A stretch of 64,000 bases of DNA from Nocardiopsis sp. YSL2 (GCF_030555055.1 NZ_JAMOAO010000001.1:3844001-3908000); one strand, 5' to 3'. Shown: positions 29,540 to 38,819, numbered from the stretch's first letter. Translations and numbers: made by a program. The notes: generated from the sequence alone by a model not told the origin.

Positions 29540-31084
29540 GTGGAGCGGGCCCAGGGCGCGCGCGTCGAGTTCACCGGATGGGGCTGGCGGCACTCCGGCC
29601 GGGGGTCCTACGCCCTGCGGGGCGTGGACCTGGTCATCGAACCGGGGGAGCGGGTGCTCCTGCTCGGTGCCTCCGGCGCGGGCAAGTCCACCCTGCTGCA
29701 CTCCCTGGCCGGGCTGACCGGCCCCGACAGCGCCATCAGCGGCGACCAGGAGGGCGACCTGCGCGTGGACGGCGAACCCGCCGACCGCCGCCGGGGCACC
29801 GTCGGCCTGGTCAGCCAGGACCCCGAGACCCAGCTGGTGATGGCCCGGGCGGGCGACGACGTCGCCTTCGGGGCGGAGAACCTCGGGATGGACCCGGCGC
29901 TGATCTGGCCGCGTGTGGAGCGGGCGATGGCCGACGTCGGGTTTCCCTACGGGCCGCGCCACTCCACCGGCGCCCTGTCCGGGGGTGAGAAGCAGCGCCT
30001 GGTCATCGCCGGCGCGCTGGCGATGCGTCCACGGCTGCTGCTCCTGGACGAGCCGACCGCCAACCTCGACCCGGACGGGGCCGCGCTGGTGCGGGAGGTG
30101 CTGGCACGGGTGCTCGCCGCGACCGAGGCCACGCTGGTCCTGGTCGAGCACCGGGTGGCCGACGTCGTCGACCTGGTCGACCGGGTCGTGGTGGTGGAAC
30201 CGGGCGGCGGCGTGGTCGCCGACGGATCGCCGGATGCCGTGTTCGCCGAGCACGGGCGGTCGCTGGCCGGGCAGGGCGTCTGGGTGCCCGGTGCCGAACC
30301 GCGACCCCGGCTGGACCCGGCACCGGGCGGCGGGGGCGTGCTGGAGGCGGTCGGAGTGGCCGCGCGCACGCCCCCCGAACTGGGCGCTCGCTCCGCCGCA
30401 CCGCGGAGCGTGTTCTCCGACGTCCACGTGGACGTGCGGGCGGGGACGGCGACCGCGCTCACCGGACCCAACGGGGCGGGCAAGTCCACCCTGCTGACGC
30501 TGCTGGCCGGGCTCGCCAAACCGCACCGCGGGTCCGTGCTGCCGCGCGGGCCGCTGGCCGAGGCGGACCGGCGCCCGCTACGGCGCTGGCCCGCCGCGCG
30601 GCTCGCCCGGCACGTGGGGACGGTGTTCCAGCACGCGGAGGACCAGTTCGTCACCGCCACCGTGCGCGACGAGCTGCGGTTCGCCCCGCGGCGGGCCGGG
30701 GTGGGCGAGGCCGAGACCACGGCCTGGGTGGACGAGCTGCTGGAGCGGCTCCGGCTGACCGCGCTGGCCGACGTGCATCCCTACACGCTCTCGGGAGGGG
30801 AGAAGCGGCGGCTGTCGGTGGCCACTGCGCTCAGCTCGGGGCCGACCCGCGCCCCCGACGTCCTGGTGCTGGACGAGCCCACCTTCGGACAGGACACCCG
30901 GACGTGGACCGAACTCGTCGAGCTGCTCGGTGTCCTGCGCGCCCAGGGCCGGGCCGTGGTGATGGCCACGCACGACGAGCTGCTCCTGCGCCGGTTCGCC
31001 GACACGCGGGTGCGGGTGGCCGACGGGCGGGCCGAGACGGTCGCGGTGCCGACCGCGGCCACCGCGACTGAGGAGGACCGATGA
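29540..31084 (+). CDS. ykoD: ECF transporter ATPase, duplicated ABC domains (YkoD)
   Basis: Two fused ABC domains (EcfA and EcfA') in 514 aa. Domain 1 has Walker A GASGAGKST and signature ALSGGEKQRL with Walker B LLLLDEPTANLD. Domain 2 has GPNGAGKST, TLSGGEKRRL and VLVLDEPTFGQD. Both are complete, so both should hydrolyse ATP. GTG 29540 lies two bases after the ykoE stop. The end overlaps ykoC by four bases (ATGA). It forms the energising module with YkoC for the YkoE substrate-binding subunit. Confidence 0.94.
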   Translation: MERAQGARVEFTGWGWRHSGRGSYALRGVDLVIEPGERVLLLGASGAGKSTLLHSLAGLTGPDSAISGDQEGDLRVDGEPADRRRGTVGLVSQDPETQLVMARAGDDVAFGAENLGMDPALIWPRVERAMADVGFPYGPRHSTGALSGGEKQRLVIAGALAMRPRLLLLDEPTANLDPDGAALVREVLARVLAATEATLVLVEHRVADVVDLVDRVVVVEPGGGVVADGSPDAVFAEHGRSLAGQGVWVPGAEPRPRLDPAPGGGGVLEAVGVAARTPPELGARSAAPRSVFSDVHVDVRAGTATALTGPNGAGKSTLLTLLAGLAKPHRGSVLPRGPLAEADRRPLRRWPAARLARHVGTVFQHAEDQFVTATVRDELRFAPRRAGVGEAETTAWVDELLERLRLTALADVHPYTLSGGEKRRLSVATALSSGPTRAPDVLVLDEPTFGQDTRTWTELVELLGVLRAQGRAVVMATHDELLLRRFADTRVRVADGRAETVAVPTAATATEEDR

Positions 31085-31953
31085 GCGGGCGGCGTACCGG
31101 GCCGGAGGCCGAGGCCGCTCCGGAGCCGCGGGGCGTGCCGGGGGTGCCGGACGCACCGGAGGCAGGAGCCGTGTCGGGGGAGGCGCGGGGGGCGGGTGAG
31201 GCCCCGACCGTCGGCGTGCCCGTGCACGGCGGTGCCCGCGCCTGGCTGACCGGCCTGAACCCGGCGGCCAAACTGCTCGCCGCACTCGTCCTGGCCCTGG
31301 GACTCGTCCCGGCCGTGGACGCGGTGACCGGCGGCGTGGTGCTGGCCGCCGTCGTCCTGGTGGTCCCGTTCAGCGGGATCGACCGGCGCACGCTGTTCGT
31401 CCTGGGCGGCCCCTTCGTCCTGATGGGCATCTCCAGCGGGGCTGTCAACTACCTCTACGGCGAGGAGGGCGTCTCCGGTGCGGTGGGGGCGGCGGTCCGG
31501 CTGCTCGCGATCGCCCTGCCCGGCCTGCTGGCGGCGGTCAGCAGCGACCCCACGGAGATGTCCGACGGCCTCGTGCAACGGCTCCGGCTGCCCGAGCGTC
31601 CGGCCATGGGCGTGCTGGCGGCGCTGCGCCTCATCCCGCTGCTCGCCCACCAGTGGCGGACCATCACCCTGGCCAGACGGGCGCGCGGGCTGGAGGCCGG
31701 CGCCAACCCCGTGGCGGTGGTGCGGCTGTTCTTCGGGCGACTGTTCGCGCTGCTCGTGCGCTCCATCCGGACCGGGACCCTGTTGGCAATGGCCATGGAC
31801 GCCCGGGCCTTCGGGACCGGGCCGCGCTCGCACGCGCGCCGCAGCCGCTGGCGGGCGGCCGACACCCTGCTGATCATCGGGTCGGCGCTCCTGCTCGCGG
31901 CGGCCTACGGGTGCTCCGCGCGGCTGGGCACCCTGGTGCTGCTGTTCTCGTGA
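31081..31953 (+). CDS. ykoC: ECF transporter T component (YkoC/EcfT)
   Basis: Transmembrane coupling subunit. 290 aa with a Pro/Glu/Gly-rich N-terminus (1-45), then AWLTGLNPAAKLLAALV and several helices. The cytoplasmic coupling helices carry the Ala-Arg-Gly motifs that dock into the ATPases: RRARGLEAGAN, and later AMDARAFGTG. It overlaps ykoD by four bases, so the two are translationally coupled. Last gene of the TPP-controlled operon. Confidence 0.91.
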   Translation: MSGRRTGPEAEAAPEPRGVPGVPDAPEAGAVSGEARGAGEAPTVGVPVHGGARAWLTGLNPAAKLLAALVLALGLVPAVDAVTGGVVLAAVVLVVPFSGIDRRTLFVLGGPFVLMGISSGAVNYLYGEEGVSGAVGAAVRLLAIALPGLLAAVSSDPTEMSDGLVQRLRLPERPAMGVLAALRLIPLLAHQWRTITLARRARGLEAGANPVAVVRLFFGRLFALLVRSIRTGTLLAMAMDARAFGTGPRSHARRSRWRAADTLLIIGSALLLAAAYGCSARLGTLVLLFS

Positions 31954-31999
31954 TCCGAGTGGTAGGACAGCCAGGGACACAGTCGTCGAAGGTGAAGAG

Positions 32000-32800
32000 G
32001 TGAAGCTCGTGGGCGAGTTCGTGCGGGTGGAGACCGATCCGGACCACCCGGCCGTGGCCGTCGTGCGGATCGACCGGCCCAAGGCCCTGAACGCGCTGAA
32101 CGGCCAGGTGACGGGGGAGATCGCGGTCGCGGCGACCCGCGTGGCGGCCGACCCGTCCGTGCGCGCCGTGATGCTCTACGGCGGTGAGCGCGCGTTCGTG
32201 GCCGGTGCCGACATCAAGGAGATGGCGGAGCTGACCCACGCGCAGATGCTGGAGTACTCCCGGGCGCTGCAGAACGCCCTGACCTCCGTCGCCAGGATCC
32301 CCAAGCCCGTCGTGGCGGCGATCAGCGGGTACGCGCTGGGCGGCGGCTGCGAGCTGGCGCTGTGCGCGGACTTCCGGGTGGCGGGCGAGAAGGCCCGGCT
32401 GGGACAGCCGGAGATCCAGCTGGGCGTCATCCCGGGCGCGGGCGGTACCCAGCGCCTGCCGCGCCTGGTGGGACCGGCCCGGGCCAAGGAGATGATCTTC
32501 AGCGGTCGGCACGTGCGCGCCGAGGAGGCGCTGCGGATCGGCCTGGTGGACGAGGTCGTCGCCGACGCCGAGGTCTACTCCGCGGCGATGGCGATGGCGG
32601 CCCGGTACACGGGCGGCCCGGCGGTGGCCCTGGCCGCCGCCAAGGAGGCCGTCGACCGCGGACTGGAGACCGACCTGGACACCGGTCTGGAGATCGAGCG
32701 TCTGCAGTTCTCCGGGCTGTTCGCCACGGAGGACCAGAAGAGCGGGATGCGGAGCTTCATCGAGCACGGGCCGGGCAAGGCGACCTTCGAGGGGCGCTGA
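32000..32800 (+). CDS. Enoyl-CoA hydratase/isomerase family protein
   Basis: Crotonase-fold enzyme of beta-oxidation, 266 aa. The oxyanion-hole segments (AFVAGADIKEM and GYALGGGCELALCADFRVA) and both catalytic glutamates of true hydratases are present (GGCELA and GQPEIQLGVIPGAGGTQRLP). That supports hydration of 2-enoyl-CoA rather than isomerase-only activity. GTG 32000 is the longest start. GTG 32009 (VGEFVRVE) has GAAGAGG at better spacing and may be the real one. The chain-length preference is unknown. etfBA, which accepts electrons from acyl-CoA dehydrogenases, lies 3 kb downstream. Confidence 0.9.
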   Translation: MKLVGEFVRVETDPDHPAVAVVRIDRPKALNALNGQVTGEIAVAATRVAADPSVRAVMLYGGERAFVAGADIKEMAELTHAQMLEYSRALQNALTSVARIPKPVVAAISGYALGGGCELALCADFRVAGEKARLGQPEIQLGVIPGAGGTQRLPRLVGPARAKEMIFSGRHVRAEEALRIGLVDEVVADAEVYSAAMAMAARYTGGPAVALAAAKEAVDRGLETDLDTGLEIERLQFSGLFATEDQKSGMRSFIEHGPGKATFEGR

Positions 32801-33170
32801 CCGACCGCGCGGAGGTGGGGACGGGGCGTGCCGCGGCACGGTGCGACCCTCCCCACACCCGCGCACTCGTCCGATCCCGCCGTTTTTGGCATGATCGTGA
32901 CCGACGGGATCGAACCGGGCGTCGCCCGCGGTCGCCCCGGCGGCCGGTTCCGGCCGGGGCGCCGCCCTGTGAGGGAACCGCAGGGCCGGATTTTCCGTCA
33001 TACTCGTGGTGGCCGTCCGAGGACGGAGCGGTCGCCGGAGCCCCCACCTCTCGGTGGACCTGGAAGACCACCACGGCCCTGGACGGGCCGCACAAGCCAA
33101 TGTTGACCCATCCCCCCGGCCGATAAGCTGGACGTGGCGGTATGCGGTCTTTTGAGGGGATGAGTTCTCG
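32801..33170 (+). promoter_or_regulatory. Gap before the kinase gene: hairpin and promoter
   Basis: A bulged hairpin at 32934-32960 (GCCCCGG, bulge CGG, CCGG, loop TT, CCGGCCGGGGC) may terminate the enoyl-CoA hydratase transcript. Near the 3' side, TTGACC (33103-33108) and TAAGCT (33124-33129), 15 bp apart, form a plausible promoter for the kinase, about 40 bp before its ATG. No gene is seen. Confidence 0.45.
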
Positions 33171-35597
33171 ATGGCAATGTCGGCAGGTTTCCCCACGGGC
33201 GAGGAGCTGCCGGAGCGCATCGGCCACTACGTGATCCGCCGCCGTATCGGCCAGGGCGGCATGGGCGTGGTGTACCAGGCCGAGGATCCCCGGACCGAGC
33301 AGTTCGTGGCCGTGAAGGTCCTCAAGCCCGAGGTCGCCGGCGACCACATCGCGCGGGCCCGCCTCGCGCGCGAGGTCGAGACCATGCGCAGCGTGCAGAG
33401 CCCCAACGTGGCCGAGGTCATCGACGCGGACACACAGGCCGAGCTGCCGTGGGTGGTCACGGAGTACATCCCCGGACCCACGCTGGACGCGACCGTCACC
33501 GACCACGGACCCCTGCGCGGACGCGCTCTGACCCGCTTCATCACCGGACTGGCCCGGGCGATCAAGGACATCCACGCGGTGGACGTGATCCACCGCGACC
33601 TCAAGCCCGGCAACGTCATCATCTCCAACGGCGAGCCGATCGTCATCGACTTCGGCATCGCGCACGCCGTCGACGGCGCCAAGCTGACCCAGACCGGCAC
33701 GTTCGTCGGCACGCCCAGCTACCTGTCGCCCGAGGTCATCGAGGGGACGGACCTCGGTCCGGCCACCGACATCCACGCCTGGGGTGGCACGGTCGCCTTC
33801 GCCTCCACCGGACGCCCGCCCTACGGCGCGGGCTCCTTCGAGGTGATCTTCTTCCGTATCCTCAACGGCGAGATCGACATGGACGGGATGCACGAGGCAC
33901 TCCGCCCGCTGGTCACCCGCGCGGTCTCGCGGAGCATGCGCCAGCGCCCGACCGCCGCCGAACTCGTCGCCGAGACGGGCCGGCTGAACCTGGACCTGCC
34001 GTGGACGGAGGGCCCCGAAGGCGGCCCCACGGGGATGACCGGCGCCCACACCGTCGTCAGCCCCTCGTCCGGACTCGGTCCGGCCGCCACCGACGCGGCC
34101 GACTCGGTCGCGGGCTCCGAGGGTCGTGGACGGGGGGCCGGCGCGGCGGGTGCCGCGGGTGCGGCCGGTGCGGCGGGCGCCGCCCTGGGCGGCGCCGCGG
34201 GGTACCTGGCCAGCCACGGGGCCCGGGGGAGCGAGGGCTGGGGTCCCTCGCACTCCGCCAGCGGACCGAACCCGTCGCCCACCGCCGGCGCCTGGTCGGT
34301 GCCCCCGGAACAGCCGCGTACGCACGCCGCCCGTTCGGGCGGCTGGAGCGCGGACGACGAGGCCACTGACGACCTGTCGGGCGGGCACCGTGCGGCCGCG
34401 GGGTGGCAGACCGACGACGAGGCGACCGACGACCTGTCGGGCGGGCGTCGTGCGGCCGCGGGGTGGCAGACCGACGACGAGGCCACTGACGACCTGTCGG
34501 GCGGGCACCGGGCCTTCGGCGCACGGCAGGAGCCGCTCGGCGACGACGTCGCGGGGACCCAGCGCATCAGCCCGGTCGGGTCCAACGACCTGGAGGACCC
34601 CCAGGGCACGATGATGATGGACCCGGTCGGCGACCACGCCGCGGGGACGCAGCGCATCCAGCCGAGCGGTCCGGCCGAACGCGAGGACCCGCAGGGGACG
34701 ATGATGTTCGACCCCGTCGAGAACGGGCGGGGGCGCGGGCGTGTGGACGAGTACGGGGACGACTACTCGAACCAGGCGCCGCAGACGCAGTTCTTCAACA
34801 CGCCGCTGTCCAAGGGCGACTTCGGCGACATCCTCACCCCGGTCGGCGACGGCGGGCGCTCCCACCGCACGCAGGAGTTCGCGGAGGAGCACTACGACGA
34901 CGGGTACGAGCAGGAGCCGCGCGGAGGTCTGCTGAACCGGTTCCGCCGGGGCAGCCACGACCGGCTCGGCGACTACTTCCGCGGCGGGGACGACGAGTAC
35001 GACGACGAGGAGTACGAGGACGCGGTCTGGCGGATGCATCCGCTCGTGCTGATCCCCGTCATGTTCGCGCTCGCCGGTGTCGCGCTGTGGTTCCCGTGGT
35101 TCGGCGTCATCCTGGGGATCGTGATGATCGCGGGGCTCAGCGCCCTGGACAAGGTCAAGATCCAGCAGGCCGAACGCGTCCAGAAGCGCGGTCCGGGCCG
35201 CTCCGACGCCATGATGATGGTGCTGAGCTATCCGGTGGCCTTCGGCCGCAGCGTGCTGCGCACGATCGGGTTCGGGCTGATCTACCTGCTGGCCGGCATC
35301 CTGGTCGGGATGGTCTACGCCTCGGTCATGGACGTGCCGGGTGAGGGGGCCAACTACACCGGCGGCTTCGCGATCTTCGTGACGATCCTGCTCAGCTACA
35401 TCATGCCGAGCGGACGCGAGGCGCGGCACCAGGCGGTGTGGCTGGTGGAGCGCGCCAGGTTCCGCAACCTGTACCTGTACATCGGCGTGATCGTCGGCAT
35501 CATCCTGCTGACGATGCTGATCCTGTCCATCGGGCTGACCGCCGCTCCCGTGTGGGAGCTGGGGCCGCTCCAGGGTCCGTCGGACTGGTTCTCCTAG
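33171..35597 (+). CDS. Membrane serine/threonine protein kinase
   Basis: 808 aa. The N-terminal Hanks-type kinase (about 17-275) has the glycine loop IGQGGMGVVYQAED, Lys49 (VAVKVL), HRDLKPGN (141-148) and DFGIA (160-164), so it should be active. A long disordered linker follows, with three tandem 20-residue repeats (DDEATDDLSGG core, residues 395 to about 448) and two EDPQGTMM-type motifs near 480 and 505. The C-terminus (from about 620) has four or five membrane helices. Unlike PknB it has no extracellular PASTA domains. The target is unknown. etfB lies downstream beyond a terminator. Confidence 0.92.
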   Translation: MAMSAGFPTGEELPERIGHYVIRRRIGQGGMGVVYQAEDPRTEQFVAVKVLKPEVAGDHIARARLAREVETMRSVQSPNVAEVIDADTQAELPWVVTEYIPGPTLDATVTDHGPLRGRALTRFITGLARAIKDIHAVDVIHRDLKPGNVIISNGEPIVIDFGIAHAVDGAKLTQTGTFVGTPSYLSPEVIEGTDLGPATDIHAWGGTVAFASTGRPPYGAGSFEVIFFRILNGEIDMDGMHEALRPLVTRAVSRSMRQRPTAAELVAETGRLNLDLPWTEGPEGGPTGMTGAHTVVSPSSGLGPAATDAADSVAGSEGRGRGAGAAGAAGAAGAAGAALGGAAGYLASHGARGSEGWGPSHSASGPNPSPTAGAWSVPPEQPRTHAARSGGWSADDEATDDLSGGHRAAAGWQTDDEATDDLSGGRRAAAGWQTDDEATDDLSGGHRAFGARQEPLGDDVAGTQRISPVGSNDLEDPQGTMMMDPVGDHAAGTQRIQPSGPAEREDPQGTMMFDPVENGRGRGRVDEYGDDYSNQAPQTQFFNTPLSKGDFGDILTPVGDGGRSHRTQEFAEEHYDDGYEQEPRGGLLNRFRRGSHDRLGDYFRGGDDEYDDEEYEDAVWRMHPLVLIPVMFALAGVALWFPWFGVILGIVMIAGLSALDKVKIQQAERVQKRGPGRSDAMMMVLSYPVAFGRSVLRTIGFGLIYLLAGILVGMVYASVMDVPGEGANYTGGFAIFVTILLSYIMPSGREARHQAVWLVERARFRNLYLYIGVIVGIILLTMLILSIGLTAAPVWELGPLQGPSDWFS
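34353..34512 (+). repeat. 60-bp in-frame tandem repeats in the kinase gene
   Basis: Three copies of a 60-bp unit at 34353-34412, 34413-34472 and 34473 to about 34512 (partial) encode 20-residue repeats (DDEATDDLSGGHRAAAGWQT type). Copies 1 and 3 share ACTGACGACC where copy 2 has ACCGACGACC. The region is likely disordered and length-variable between strains. Confidence 0.9.
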
Positions 35598-35624
35598 TTC
35601 TCCGGGGCCCGCGCCCGTGCCCAC

Positions 35625-35663
35625 GCCGTCGCCCTCCTCCCGCCTCGGGAGGAGGGCGACGGC
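35625..35663 (+). terminator. Terminator after the kinase gene
   Basis: A perfect 18-bp stem (GCCGTCGCCCTCCTCCCG and its complement) with a three-base loop, 28 bp after the stop. One of the strongest hairpins in the window. Confidence 0.75.
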
Positions 35664-35828
35664 CGTTGGGCGGTGGTGCGCCAGCCGCCGCGCCCGGGGC
35701 GGTGACTATGGTGGGGGTACGCGTTGGGGGCGCGCTCATCCGTGCTGGTGGTCCGCGCCCCGGCGGAGCCCTGGCGAGGCCGCGGGGCCAACGTGGTCAG
35801 GGTTACCTCAGTTACACCCCGGTGTGGC

Positions 35829-35858
35829 TTGGCCTTTGAAGCTACTAGCCAGTAACAT
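35829..35858 (+). promoter_or_regulatory. etfBA promoter with embedded operator-like palindrome
   Basis: TTGGCC (35829-35834) and TAACAT (35853-35858) are 18 bp apart. TACT-AGCC-AGTA (35843-35854) is an inverted repeat overlapping the -10 element, and GTTAC motifs recur just upstream (GGTTACCTCAGTTAC near 35800). This looks like a repressor site of a fatty-acid or acyl-CoA regulator, by inference. The remainder of 35664-36017 has no gene. Confidence 0.45.
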
Positions 35859-36017
35859 CTGGGTATCAGCACATCGCGGGGCCGGTCCGCACGCGAAAGA
35901 CCGGACCCCGCCGTCGAGTGACCGAACGGCATTCGGCATTGTTGGCAGTACGGGGCGCGCCAGCGTCCGCCCGCCTGACGGCGGATCATGCGAGTGCAGG
36001 GAGGTCGGCCACCGGCC

Positions 36018-36797
36018 ATGAATATTGTCGTTTTGGTCAAGCAGGTCCCGGACACGGCGACCGAACGGAAGCTCAGCGACGCGGACAAGACGCTCGACCG
36101 CGCAGCGTCGGACGGCGTCATCAACGAGCTCTGCGAGTACGCCATCGAAGAGGCGCTGCTGCTCAAGGAGAAGCACGGCGGCGAGGTCACCATCCTGACG
36201 ATGGGGCCGGACCAGGCCACGGACTCCATCCGCAAGGCCCTGTCCATGGGCGCGGACAAGGCCGTCTTCGTCAACGACGACGCGCTCCACGGATCGGACG
36301 CGCTCCAGACCGCCTACGCGCTCGCGCAGGCCCTGGGCACCCTGGAGTTCGACCTGGTCGTCCTGGGCTCGGAGTCCACGGACGCGCGCACCGGTGTCGT
36401 CGGCGCGGCGCTCGCCGAGTACCTCGGCCTGCCGCAGCTCACGCTCGCGGGCAAGGTCGACATCGACGGCGGCGCCGTCAAGATCCAGCGTCAGACCGAC
36501 TACGGCTACGACGTCGTCGAGGCGCAGCTCCCGGCGGTCGTCTCGGTCGTCGAGAAGATCAACGAGCCGCGCTACCCGTCCTTCAAGCTGATCATGCAGG
36601 CGAAGAAGAAGCCGGTCGACAAGAAGTCGGCCGCCGACGCGGGCATCGACACCGGCAAGGTCGGTCTGGCCAACGCCACGACCGAGACCGTCGACTTCGC
36701 CCCCGCGCCGCCGCGGGCCGCGGGCACGATCGTCAAGGACGAGGGCGACGGCGGCGCGAAGCTCGCCGACTTCCTCGCCGAGAAGAAGTTCGTCTAG
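36018..36797 (+). CDS. etfB: Electron transfer flavoprotein subunit beta
   Basis: Beta subunit of the AMP- and FAD-containing heterodimer that collects electrons from acyl-CoA dehydrogenases. 259 aa: the N-terminus MNIVVLVKQVPDTATERKLS, then GGEVTILTMGPDQATDSIRK, and the family signature VEAQLPAVVSVVEKINEPRY. ATG 36018 is chosen. GGGAGG lies 13 bases upstream, rather far. etfA follows at 33 bp. Group I (housekeeping) ETF is likely, since no bifurcating partner is present. Confidence 0.96.
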   Translation: MNIVVLVKQVPDTATERKLSDADKTLDRAASDGVINELCEYAIEEALLLKEKHGGEVTILTMGPDQATDSIRKALSMGADKAVFVNDDALHGSDALQTAYALAQALGTLEFDLVVLGSESTDARTGVVGAALAEYLGLPQLTLAGKVDIDGGAVKIQRQTDYGYDVVEAQLPAVVSVVEKINEPRYPSFKLIMQAKKKPVDKKSAADAGIDTGKVGLANATTETVDFAPAPPRAAGTIVKDEGDGGAKLADFLAEKKFV

Positions 36798-36830
36798 GTC
36801 CGACGAGAGACTCAGGAAGGTTCAAGGATT

Positions 36831-37775
36831 ATGGCTGAAGTCCTCGTCCTCGTCGACCACGTCGACGGACAGGTCAAGAAGGTCACCACCGAGCTGCTGA
36901 CCGCCGCACGCCGCATCGGCGAGCCCGCCGCGGTGTGGGTCGGCGACGGCGTCGAGTCCGGCAAGGCCGCTCTGGCCGAGTTCGGCGCGGAGAAGGTCTA
37001 CGTCGCGTCGGCCGAGCTCAACGACTACGTCGTCGCGCCCAAGGCCGAGCTGCTCGCCAAGCTGGCGCAGGAGAAGTCGGCCGCCGCGATCCTCGTCTCG
37101 GCCACCGCCGAGAACAAGGAGATCGCCGGCCGCACCGCCGTGAAGCTGGGCTCGGGTGTGCTCACCGACGTCGTCGACGTCACCGCCGAGGCGGTCACCG
37201 AGCACAGCATCTTCGGTGGCGCCACGGTCACGCACGCCCGTGTGACCACCGGCGTGCCGATCGTCGCGGTCCGCCCGAACTCGGTCGTTCCCGAGGCCGC
37301 GGCCGGTGCCGCCGCCGAGGAGGCCGTGGCGGTCGAGATCTCCGACGCCGCCAAGTCCGCCAAGGTCGTGGAGCGCGTCGCCCAGGAGCAGGGCGAGCGT
37401 CCCGAGCTCACCGAGGCCGCGATCGTGGTCTCCGGTGGCCGCGGCGTCGGCTCGGACGACTTCACGGTCGTCGAGAAGCTGGCCGACTCGCTCGGTGCCG
37501 CCGTCGGCGCCTCCCGCGCCGCCGTCGACTCCGGCTGGTACCCGAACCAGTTCCAGGTCGGCCAGACCGGTAAGACGGTCAGCCCGAACCTGTACGTGGC
37601 CCTGGGTATCTCCGGTGCGATCCAGCACCGCGCGGGTATGCAGACCTCGAAGAACATCGTCGCGGTCAACAAGGACCCCGAGGCGCCGATCTTCGAGCTC
37701 GCCGACTTCGGTGTCGTGGGCGACCTGCACACGGTCGCGCCGCAGCTGACCGAGGAGATCAACAAGCGTAAGTAG
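36831..37775 (+). CDS. etfA: Electron transfer flavoprotein subunit alpha
   Basis: Alpha subunit holding the redox-active FAD. 314 aa. The C-terminal FAD domain shows VSGGRGVGSDDFTVVEKLAD, then AVDSGWYPNQFQVGQTGKTV, LYVALGISGAIQHRAGM and NKDPEAPIFELADFGVVGDL, the classical ETF-alpha signature. GGAAGG lies close to ATG 36831. It forms an operon with etfB and ends at the 16-bp hairpin 37793-37827. Confidence 0.97.
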   Translation: MAEVLVLVDHVDGQVKKVTTELLTAARRIGEPAAVWVGDGVESGKAALAEFGAEKVYVASAELNDYVVAPKAELLAKLAQEKSAAAILVSATAENKEIAGRTAVKLGSGVLTDVVDVTAEAVTEHSIFGGATVTHARVTTGVPIVAVRPNSVVPEAAAGAAAEEAVAVEISDAAKSAKVVERVAQEQGERPELTEAAIVVSGGRGVGSDDFTVVEKLADSLGAAVGASRAAVDSGWYPNQFQVGQTGKTVSPNLYVALGISGAIQHRAGMQTSKNIVAVNKDPEAPIFELADFGVVGDLHTVAPQLTEEINKRK

Positions 37776-37792
37776 TCGCACGCGCTTCGAGT

Positions 37793-37827
37793 ACGACGCC
37801 CGGCCGGGTTCCCCGGCCGGGCGTCGT
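37793..37827 (+). terminator. Terminator after etfA
   Basis: Perfect 16-bp stem (ACGACGCCCGGCCGGG and its complement) with a TTC loop, 18 bp after the stop. Confidence 0.75.
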
Positions 37828-37943
37828 GCGTTCGGGCGTCCGGTGGGCCCTCGGGCCGGGCGGCGCCCCGGTACCCGCCCGCGGTGTTTCCCGGCGTGCC
37901 GGCCGGGTACTCGGGTCGCACGCCGACTCCGAGCGGGGGAGCG

Positions 37944-38819
37944 ATGAGTACTGCCGTGAGGGCCGGACGCCGGACCGTGAAGGTGCGGAGGCCGGACAAG
38001 CCGTTGTTCGACGAGGGCGGGGAGACCAAGGCGGACCTCGCCGAGTACTACGCGCGGATCGCGCCGCTGATGCTGGCGCAGGTCAGGGACCGGCCTGTCG
38101 CCCTGCAGCGGTTCCCGGACGGGATCGACGCCGCCGGCTTCTTCGTCAAGCACCCCTCGACGCCGTCGTGGGTGCGCACGGTCGAGACCGGCAGCGGGAC
38201 GATGATGGAGTGCCAGGACGCCGCCGCGCTGGTGTGGTGCGCCGACCAGGCGGCGATCGAGGTCCACATGTGGCTGTCCAAGGAGCCGAACCTGGGCATG
38301 CCGGACCGCATGGTGCTCGACCTCGACCCGTCCGGGGCGACGGCCGCCGATTTCGAGGCCTGCAAGGCCACCGCGCGGGACGTGCGGGAGGAGCTGGACG
38401 CCGTGGGGCTGGCCGCCTACGTGATGACGACGGGGTCCAAGGGACTGCACGTGCACTCCCCGCTGCGCCCGGAGTTCACCGACCAGGAGGTGCGCGACCT
38501 GGCCGGGACGATCGCCGACCGGGTGGCCGCGCGGCGGCCGCAGGAGCGCACGACCAGGTTCCGCAAGGCCGCTCGGCGCGGTCGGCTGTTCGTGGACTAC
38601 CTGCGCAACGGCCGCGAGCAGCTCGCGGTGGCTCCGTACTCGGTGCGAGCCAGGCCGGGTGCGCCGGTCGCGGCGCCGATCACCTGGGAGGAGCTGGAGG
38701 GCCTGGAATCGCCGCGCGTCTTCTCCCTGGACCTGCGGCGCGAGACGTGCCCCTTCGCCGGGATGGGCCGCCACGCCCGCTCGCCCCGCAAGGCCCTGGC
38801 CAAGCTGGACCGCCTCTGA
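37944..38819 (+). CDS. Stand-alone LigD-type polymerase domain protein
   Basis: A 291-residue archaeo-eukaryotic primase-fold polymerase, as in the PolDom of LigD. The metal-binding motif VLDLDPS (Asp126, Asp128) and the TGSKGLHVHSPL block (163-174) are intact, and FVDYLRN supplies the third acidic residue. No ligase or phosphoesterase domain is attached, and no ku or ligD is in the window. Mycobacterial PolD1/PolD2 are comparable free-standing enzymes that fill gaps and incorporate ribonucleotides. GCGGGGGA precedes ATG 37944. Monocistronic between two terminating regions. Confidence 0.9.
   Translation: MSTAVRAGRRTVKVRRPDKPLFDEGGETKADLAEYYARIAPLMLAQVRDRPVALQRFPDGIDAAGFFVKHPSTPSWVRTVETGSGTMMECQDAAALVWCADQAAIEVHMWLSKEPNLGMPDRMVLDLDPSGATAADFEACKATARDVREELDAVGLAAYVMTTGSKGLHVHSPLRPEFTDQEVRDLAGTIADRVAARRPQERTTRFRKAARRGRLFVDYLRNGREQLAVAPYSVRARPGAPVAAPITWEELEGLESPRVFSLDLRRETCPFAGMGRHARSPRKALAKLDRL

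Noticed and set aside
34353-34512. CRISPR-like repeats
   Set aside because: They are in-frame 60-bp coding repeats within the kinase.
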